This document shows, one piece after another, positions 7,000 to 12,492 of a stretch of DNA of 12,492 nt. The stretch spans positions 1 to 12,492 of the forward strand of contig CAMJRT010000019.1 in assembly GCA_946408295.1 (NCBI GenBank), given 5' to 3'. The translations under genes and the position numbers were made by a program. The stretch comes from an uncultured Bacteroidales bacterium (lineage in GTDB: Bacteria; Bacteroidota; Bacteroidia; Bacteroidales; UBA932). Under the pieces are notes generated by a model that had not been told where the DNA came from, ran no database searches, and saw nothing but the letters and a program-made list of their open reading frames with translations. How positions within the stretch are numbered: the stretch's first letter is position 1; every line of letters begins with the position of its first letter.

Positions 7000-9126
7000 T
7001 TATTTTATATATCTTATTGCTAAATAATTCAAGGAAGTGGCAACCTGATTCGAGCCCAACGCCGCGCCGTCATATCGGGTCTTGTCTCCCATCGTCAGTT
7101 TATCCTGGTCAGGGATCAAGCGAAGTTTGAGTCCGGTGTTGCCAAAAATCGACGTATCGTCCACAGGCAGAGCCAATGAAACATATTTGCGACCCGGGCA
7201 CTGCCAGTTTTGGCGAACTCCTGCGATGGGTGTAAAATCAGGCACGGTAAAAGAGCCTATGGCCTTCCAGACCGCACCGCCGTCGACGGAGTATTCCGCC
7301 TTCCAGTAACGGGGACCGCCGATGGTTCCACCCAATCCGTTGCCGATACCGAACTGGAAAGTGAGCGGGGCGTTGGCCGACGTCAGGTCTTCCGTAGAAA
7401 CATCGACACACCAGTAGTAATCTTTGCGGTCATTGTTCCAGGCGGCGGACCAGGCACTCTTGGCCGTCGTGGAAAGTTCGCCGTATTGGTCTTCGGTCAG
7501 GGCCGTCCAGTCACGGGCGGCGGAGAAAGTGAAGGGGCTGCGTCCGCCGATGGAGAAACTGCCGTTGCCCCAGGTAGGAAGCATACTCAACGCCTTGTCC
7601 ACCGTAGAATTGAAGGCGAGGTATTCGCAGAGGATACCGAACCTGTCCGTGGCGGCCTGTCCCCGTTCTCCGAGGGCGACGTCCGCGAGGGCAACCTCCG
7701 AACGGCGGACCGGACGAATCTGGTAACGGTCGATGTTGCCGATGTCCACGATATAGTCGGAGAGTTTCTGCGAAGCCGCGGCGACTTCTTTGTCCCATTC
7801 AAAACCGTCGCAGGTCTCGTGGACGACGACGCCGGTGACGCGGCCTTCACCATAGGGGATATGGTTGCCGTCACGCCCCCAGGAACAGTTGGTATTGACC
7901 ATCAGATGACTGGAGCCGCCCTTCGCGTCGATCAGGACCATCGGGAACTTGTTCATCGTCGTACATTGGGTCCGGAGCGGAATGAAGGGACCTTTCCCGA
8001 CGGGGATGACGCACTCCTGGATTTCCACCAGGGTGAAGAGGTCGTCATCGGTCAGTTCACCCAGGTATTTTTTCCGGGCGGACAAAGCGGCGCCGGCGGT
8101 GGAACGAACGATGGCGGAAGGCTCGATTCCGGAGAGGACGAACATACGCGGCTCGTTTTTGAGCGCGTTTTCGGAGAGCGTAAGCGTCGCGCCGAACAAA
8201 TCCACGTCCACCCGGTCGAAACGGGACAAACGGTCAGCCACCCGGTCGCCGAAGTCCACGCGGACACCGGAAGTACCGGTTTCGTCGGAGAGATACAGGG
8301 TGGAATAAGCACCGTTGAGGTCCTGAAGGATGGACGATATATTGTGGTTGGGTGCGCCGTTCCCTTCTTCGTTGTCATTGAGGACGACGGCGGAAAGACG
8401 ATAATGGCTGTCGAAAGTCATCGTACCGGCGGAAGTCAGCAAGGCTTTCAGGGCCGGAACGTCCACATCCGTATAGACTTCATCCGCATCCTGAGAGACC
8501 TGAACTTCACCGAGGACCGTTTCGTCCCTGAGCACCTTGAGAACGGCGTGGCGCCGTGCCCCGGTCGCATTTTCCGAGCAGTCGAAACAAAGATAACTGT
8601 TCGTCAGACGGATGCCGCCCACCCAGGGGAAGGCGGTATCTCCCTCGTATGCCACCTGATAGCGGAGGCTGCTGGCGGACAGGCCGGTCATCACGCGCAC
8701 GGTAGCGGTGCCCGCATCCTTGGAGACGAGGACGTTCTTCTGAAGGATGTCGAAAGAGTCGGACAACAGCCCCTGCTGGGTGAGGGTCAGTTTGACCGAA
8801 CGGCTCTCCATCGACAGACAAATCACGGCCGTACGGCTCATCCCACGGTCGATGTCATAGACGACTTTCAGCGGAGCGTCTCCCGTATTCGACAGGAAGC
8901 GGGAAGAAGGAGCGTCGGCAAAACGAATCCATACGTCTTCGTCGGACAAGAAGGCCGTCCAGGTGCCGCTGGAGAGAATCTCGAACACCGCCTCACCGGC
9001 TGAATAGCCGACGGTCTGACCGGGCTGTTTACAACCCAGTTCATCGATCGGAGCCCGCCGGGCTTCCCGGGTACAGGACAGGGCCAGCAGGGCGAAACTG
9101 ATAAGAAGAAGGATTTTATTTCTCAT
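7000..9126 (-). CDS. BACON / DUF5689-like surface glycan-binding lipoprotein (SusE-position protein)
   Basis: This 708-residue exported protein sits where SusE/SGBP proteins normally lie, directly after SusD. The chosen start is ATG at 9126 (MRNKILLLIS), because it opens a clean lipoprotein signal peptide (ALSC, Cys18). Upstream in-frame codons would only add a low-complexity tail inside susD. Probable layout: BACON-like immunoglobulin domain at 37-119 (ends LTLTQQG), a second at about 125-213 (ends VQVSQDADE), a DUF5689-like domain at about 218-440, and a C-terminal beta-rich domain at about 455-708 containing one Asp-box-like turn, SVDGGAVW (613-620). BACON domains are associated with carbohydrate or mucin binding, so a surface glycan-binding role is inferred. 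It has no recognisable catalytic motif. It overlaps susD by 11 bases, and its TAA directly abuts the next ATG. Domain boundaries are by eye. Confidence 0.85.
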   Translation of the reverse strand: MRNKILLLISFALLALSCTREARRAPIDELGCKQPGQTVGYSAGEAVFEILSSGTWTAFLSDEDVWIRFADAPSSRFLSNTGDAPLKVVYDIDRGMSRTAVICLSMESRSVKLTLTQQGLLSDSFDILQKNVLVSKDAGTATVRVMTGLSASSLRYQVAYEGDTAFPWVGGIRLTNSYLCFDCSENATGARRHAVLKVLRDETVLGEVQVSQDADEVYTDVDVPALKALLTSAGTMTFDSHYRLSAVVLNDNEEGNGAPNHNISSILQDLNGAYSTLYLSDETGTSGVRVDFGDRVADRLSRFDRVDVDLFGATLTLSENALKNEPRMFVLSGIEPSAIVRSTAGAALSARKKYLGELTDDDLFTLVEIQECVIPVGKGPFIPLRTQCTTMNKFPMVLIDAKGGSSHLMVNTNCSWGRDGNHIPYGEGRVTGVVVHETCDGFEWDKEVAAASQKLSDYIVDIGNIDRYQIRPVRRSEVALADVALGERGQAATDRFGILCEYLAFNSTVDKALSMLPTWGNGSFSIGGRSPFTFSAARDWTALTEDQYGELSTTAKSAWSAAWNNDRKDYYWCVDVSTEDLTSANAPLTFQFGIGNGLGGTIGGPRYWKAEYSVDGGAVWKAIGSFTVPDFTPIAGVRQNWQCPGRKYVSLALPVDDTSIFGNTGLKLRLIPDQDKLTMGDKTRYDGAALGSNQVATSLNYLAIRYIK

Positions 9127-10786
9127 AGTAGGTCGCGTATTCATTGTTGTCAAGAGCATTTCCGGAATAAGAAACCTGGTCGGCCGGGATGGGCCAGAAC
9201 CGGTGGCAGGGCTTGATATACTGGCGAAGATATCCGTTCTCAGGGCTGTTGGCCAGGGTACGTTCATACCAGATGCCCCAGCGGACGAGGTCGAACTTGC
9301 GCTGGAACTCGCCGAACAACTCACGGGCGCACTCCAGACGGATTTCTTCCATCAGGGCAGCCTCGCTTCCGCCGAATTCCGCCGCGCTGACAGCCGAAAG
9401 TCCGGCCCGCGTACGGGTATAATTGAGGTAGGTGCAGGCCTTGTCGAAGTTCCCCTGCATCAGCCAGGCTTCGGCCAGATTAAGCAGGGTGCCGGCGTAA
9501 CGGAAGATTTTATAGTTGTTGCTGTCGTTGTTGTAGTACATTCCGAAGCACCAGAACTTGTTGCCCAGCCAGGGCTGTGCGGTACCGCTGGTGACCCCCG
9601 TAAAGAAAGAAACGATCGGAGTCTGTCGTTTGAGGTCTTTCGGGTCATAACCCTTGTACCGCCAGGCAAGGTTGCCGGAGCCTCCTCTGGCGACGGTCTT
9701 TCCATCGCTGTACTCTCCGCTCCGCAGATCCGGGCCGGAATAGGGAAGCACGTTGAGATAGAACCATTCCGTCGGACGGATTCCGAAAGCGGTGTAGGCG
9801 TACGCGCCCAGTTCCGGGATGGCGATGCCCTTATAGACATCCGTCACTTCATTGGTGCTGGACTCCCCTTCCCCTTCTTTCACGGTGACGGAACTGCGGG
9901 TAGGCGTACAGGCGTAGGCGATTCTTCCCGCCATCTGTATGCCGTATTCCTGCGATTCGTTCCCGATTTCGAAAATGGATTCCGGCGTGTACTTCCGTCC
10001 GAAGGGAATATCGGTCAAGGGGTACTGGGCGAGGGAACCGTAAGCCTTCTCGATCTGGGACAGGACGGTAACGGCATCCGACCAGCGGTGGTTCCACAGA
10101 CAGAACTTGCCGGCCAGCATCAGTCCCGTCATCGCCCCGATGCGGTAGTCCGTTCCGGACTGATAGGAAGGAACGAGGGGAAGGGCATTGCGGCCGCCTT
10201 TGTCGGCGGGAAGCAGATAAGACATCAATTCGTCGATCAGGGCGTCGCGCGTCTGGTCCGCGCTCATCCTCGGCAAACGGGCGATGTCGGCCCGGTTTTC
10301 CTCGGTGACGGCGCAGGTATAGAAGGGCACGTCGCCAAAGGTGTTGGTTAGGAAATAGTAATAGAGGGCTCGGAGGATGGCGCCTTCCGCACGGAGCGGC
10401 AAGGCATCGGCCTCACTGATGTAAGCGTTTTTGACGGCGCCGTCGATGACGTCCAGCATCTCGTTGCAGAGCATCACGCCGGAATAGCCGTAGCGCCAGA
10501 TATTGGTTCCGGCGGAAGGACGGTCGGGCGAGACGTTGCAGATGGCGTCATAAGCCATAGAGGTATTGAGGGTCATCAGATCGGACGAACATTCGGTCAT
10601 CTCGAAAAACTGGAGGTTCACGATATTGCGAATGGGGCCGTAGCAGCCGTTGAGGCCGCTCTTGATTTGCTGCACGTTGCGGTAATAACCGTTGCGGGTC
10701 GACCAGGAATCGGACCGTTCATCCAGCGAACAGGCGGTAATCAGCGCCGCGAAGCACAAGAGAGCAAATATCTTCGTCTTTTTCAT
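9116..10786 (-). CDS. SusD/RagB-family outer-membrane glycan-binding lipoprotein
   Basis: This 556-residue SusD homologue is the surface lipoprotein that caps the SusC barrel and binds the glycan. It has an N-terminal signal peptide with lipobox ITAC (Cys19), followed by SLDER, an acidic stretch compatible with a Bacteroidota surface-export signal. A family-typical TPR-like helix lies at residues 133-155 (AEGAILRALYYY then GDVPF). The C-terminal signature is at about 481-504 (RLECARELFGEFQRKFDLVRWG region), and the usual closing WPIPADQV segment is at 531-538. Length is normal for the family. It starts 2 bases after susC and its last 11 bases overlap the start of the next gene. The glycan ligand cannot be assigned from sequence, because binding loops diverge strongly in this family. 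Confidence 0.97.
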   Translation of the reverse strand: MKKTKIFALLCFAALITACSLDERSDSWSTRNGYYRNVQQIKSGLNGCYGPIRNIVNLQFFEMTECSSDLMTLNTSMAYDAICNVSPDRPSAGTNIWRYGYSGVMLCNEMLDVIDGAVKNAYISEADALPLRAEGAILRALYYYFLTNTFGDVPFYTCAVTEENRADIARLPRMSADQTRDALIDELMSYLLPADKGGRNALPLVPSYQSGTDYRIGAMTGLMLAGKFCLWNHRWSDAVTVLSQIEKAYGSLAQYPLTDIPFGRKYTPESIFEIGNESQEYGIQMAGRIAYACTPTRSSVTVKEGEGESSTNEVTDVYKGIAIPELGAYAYTAFGIRPTEWFYLNVLPYSGPDLRSGEYSDGKTVARGGSGNLAWRYKGYDPKDLKRQTPIVSFFTGVTSGTAQPWLGNKFWCFGMYYNNDSNNYKIFRYAGTLLNLAEAWLMQGNFDKACTYLNYTRTRAGLSAVSAAEFGGSEAALMEEIRLECARELFGEFQRKFDLVRWGIWYERTLANSPENGYLRQYIKPCHRFWPIPADQVSYSGNALDNNEYATYYEK

Positions 10787-10788
10787 CG

Positions 10789-12492
10789 TCAGAAGGTCAT
10801 TTGAACGTTAAACACGAATTTCATCGGCCTCGGATAGGAGCCGTTGTCCAGACGATACACCGTGGAAGAAGAATTGACGTCCGGATCAAAGCCGTTATAG
10901 ACTTTATACAGGTAGAGATTCTCTCCGCTGATACCGAGTTTGAGGGACTTGATGTATTTGCGGACAGCCCGCTTGAACGGGATATCGTAACTGATGCTGA
11001 CCGTCTTCAGCCGCAGCCAGGAAGCGTCGTGCACCTGATGGTCGCTGGCCAGGTTGTCATTGAAGCCCGGACGGGTGATGTTGGAATCCGCATTCTTGGG
11101 CGACCAGGCATTCAGCATATAGCGGTACTTGTTGTAGGACGCGATGCCGACACCCATATAGAGTTCGGACAGATTGTAGATTTTTCCGCCCAGGGACCAA
11201 CTCCAGTAAATGTCGATGAGCAGGTTCTTGCAGATTTTGAATTCGTTGCGGAAACCGCCGTACAACACCGGATCGGCACTGCCGAGATAGACGTAGTCGT
11301 TCTCGTCGAGGATGCCGTCGTGATTGACATCCGCATAACGCGTACGGCCCAGGTTTTCGCTGTCGGTGGAGGACATGGCCGAGGAGGCATAGGTATGGGT
11401 GACCTCGTTGCGGCGGATTTCTGCCTCGTTATGCCAGACCCCTTCGTACTGATAGCCCCACAGCGCGTTGGCCGGATAGCCTTCCTTGTACGCGTAAAGA
11501 TACTGCGTGGAGTTGCGCTGGTTCATATACAAAGGTACGGCCACGCCGCCGTTCCCGGCATTGATGACGGTCTGGTTGTTGTGGGAGACGGTCAGGTCGG
11601 TCGTCCACTCGAAATTGCGGACTTTGATGTTCTTGGTCGTCAGGGTAACTTCCACACCGGCGTTGGAGATGGAACCGGCATTGGTAAAATAGGTCTGGAA
11701 TCCCGTCGTCGCCGTATTCCGCATGGAGAGCAGCAGGTCGGTCGTCCGGGAGACATAGCCGTCGACTTCCAGGGAGATGCGGCTTTCCAGCACCGAGAAG
11801 GTCAGACCGGCGTTGACGGCATCGGTCTTTTCCCAGGTCAGATTGCTGTTGGCCAGTTTGGAAGGAGCGTAGGCCAGGCTCGTCTTCGAGCCGAAGAGCC
11901 AGTTGCTGGCCGCAGAAGTCAGCAAGGGCAGGGACATATAGGAAGAAATGGCATCATTGCCGCTGCGGCCCGCACTCAGGCGGAGGGAAAGTTCGTTGAG
12001 CCACACGGCTTTTTTCAGGAACTTCTCATTGGAAATGCTCCAGCGGAAAGCCAGGGCCGGGAAAAAGCCCCACTTGTTGTTCACGGCAAAATTGGAAGCG
12101 CCGTCGGCCCGCAGCGTAGCGGTTACGTAATAACGGCGGCGCCAGGACCAGTTGACGCGGCCCAGGACGCCCATCTTGGTCTGGTAGACATTCCAGGACT
12201 CGGCGACGAGGGTCTCGGGATTCTGCACGTTGGTCATATTGTTGTACCCGAGTTCATCGTTGAGATAGCCGCTGCCGGAAAGGGAAGACCAGGAGTTCCG
12301 GTTATACTCCGCGGTAAAACCGGCCAGGACCTCGATGCTGTGTCCCTTGATTTTCCGCTTATAGGTCAGGGTCGTCTCGGAAAGCACCTTCTCACGCCCC
12401 GTCGTGCTGCGGGAGGCCGTACCGCCCGAATGGCGGGAAGCCGCGACGGGAAGCCAGGAGGGAGAATACTTGCCCCGGAAAGTCTCGGACCA
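10789..12492 (-). CDS. SusC-type TonB-dependent outer-membrane transporter, C-terminal part
   Basis: This is the beta-barrel half of a SusC/RagA-family TonB-dependent glycan transporter, which imports oligosaccharides across the outer membrane together with its SusD lid. The frame is open to the right edge, giving 567 visible residues. Family members are usually about 1000 residues, so the signal peptide, carboxypeptidase-like domain, plug and first strands are off-window. A GTG at 12385-12387 lies inside the frame and is not a start. The evidence is alternating aromatic/polar strands throughout, a DVNHDG acidic loop near 11302-11331 followed by the family-typical LGSADPVLYGGFRNEF segment, and a C-terminal VQMTF ending in the terminal Phe expected for barrel assembly. 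The stop is 2 bases before the susD start. The substrate cannot be predicted from this part. Confidence 0.96.
   Translation of the reverse strand, partial: WSETFRGKYSPSWLPVAASRHSGGTASRSTTGREKVLSETTLTYKRKIKGHSIEVLAGFTAEYNRNSWSSLSGSGYLNDELGYNNMTNVQNPETLVAESWNVYQTKMGVLGRVNWSWRRRYYVTATLRADGASNFAVNNKWGFFPALAFRWSISNEKFLKKAVWLNELSLRLSAGRSGNDAISSYMSLPLLTSAASNWLFGSKTSLAYAPSKLANSNLTWEKTDAVNAGLTFSVLESRISLEVDGYVSRTTDLLLSMRNTATTGFQTYFTNAGSISNAGVEVTLTTKNIKVRNFEWTTDLTVSHNNQTVINAGNGGVAVPLYMNQRNSTQYLYAYKEGYPANALWGYQYEGVWHNEAEIRRNEVTHTYASSAMSSTDSENLGRTRYADVNHDGILDENDYVYLGSADPVLYGGFRNEFKICKNLLIDIYWSWSLGGKIYNLSELYMGVGIASYNKYRYMLNAWSPKNADSNITRPGFNDNLASDHQVHDASWLRLKTVSISYDIPFKRAVRKYIKSLKLGISGENLYLYKVYNGFDPDVNSSSTVYRLDNGSYPRPMKFVFNVQMTF

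Larger units (their letters stand above)
1..12492 (-). other. Polysaccharide utilisation locus operon (nine genes, both ends open)
   Basis: All nine genes are on the minus strand. From SusC leftwards the junctions are: 2-base gap, 11-base overlap, 0-base gap, 1-base overlap (TAATG), 1-base gap, 4-base overlap (ATGA), 1-base overlap (TAATG), 1-base overlap (TGATG). With no room for internal promoters or terminators between genes, a single polycistronic transcript with translational coupling is the simplest reading. A susC-susD-lipoprotein head followed by exported enzymes is the classic PUL layout of Bacteroidota. The operon starts beyond the right edge and may continue past the left edge. No hybrid two-component, SusR-type or ECF-sigma/anti-sigma regulator is seen. 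Confidence 0.93.

Noticed and set aside
7210..9003. Plus-strand open frame of 597 codons
   Set aside because: It is antisense to the BACON/DUF5689-like lipoprotein. Composition is Gly/Arg/Asp-rich with no signal, motif or initiation context. It is a codon-bias shadow.
9127..9324. Upstream extension of the BACON/DUF5689-like gene by 66 codons
   Set aside because: The added sequence is Ser/Pro/Thr low complexity within susD and precedes a clear signal peptide beginning at 9126.
9203..10351. Plus-strand open frame of 382 codons
   Set aside because: It is antisense to susD and has no recognisable protein features.
1..12492. Search for mobile elements, CRISPR arrays, tRNA or rRNA genes
   Set aside because: The window is fully occupied by coding sequence. 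I saw no transposase, regularly spaced repeats or RNA-gene signatures.

Overview
The window is one uninterrupted stretch of a polysaccharide utilisation locus (PUL). All nine genes are on the minus strand, so transcription runs from right (12492) to left (1). The organism is almost certainly a member of the Bacteroidota: there is a SusC/SusD pair, exported lipoproteins with Bacteroidota-style N-termini, BACON and DUF5689-like domains in the third gene, and weak or absent Shine-Dalgarno sequences. The high GC content and GC-rich third codon positions suggest a GC-rich Bacteroidales lineage (Alistipes or Cryptobacteroides-like) rather than a classical Bacteroides. The lineage is an inference.

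In transcription order: (1) the C-terminal part of a SusC-type TonB-dependent transporter, cut by the right edge; (2) a SusD-type lipoprotein; (3) a large lipoprotein in the SusE/SGBP position, probably two BACON-like domains, a DUF5689-like domain and a C-terminal domain; (4) a Tat-exported FAD-dependent oxidoreductase; (5) and (6) two tandem paralogous Asp-box (BNR) beta-propeller proteins, the first a lipoprotein and the second apparently a soluble exported protein; (7) a clan GH-A (GH5-like) glycosidase lipoprotein; (8) an exported alpha/beta-hydrolase esterase; (9) a lipoprotein aldose 1-epimerase (GalM-like), cut by the left edge just before its C-terminus.

All eight junctions lie between an 11-base overlap and a 2-base gap, so the genes form one tightly packed, probably translationally coupled operon. 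No promoter, regulator or terminator is visible. They must lie outside the window.

Working model: SusC/SusD and the third lipoprotein capture and import a glycan. The esterase removes acyl groups, the GH-A enzyme and the two propellers cleave glycosidic bonds, and the mutarotase equilibrates released sugar anomers. The unusual member is the secreted FAD oxidoreductase between the binding genes and the hydrolases, which suggests a redox step during glycan breakdown. The target glycan cannot be read from the sequence. GH93-like features of the propellers make an arabinose-containing glycan one possibility. There is no gene-free stretch anywhere in the window.
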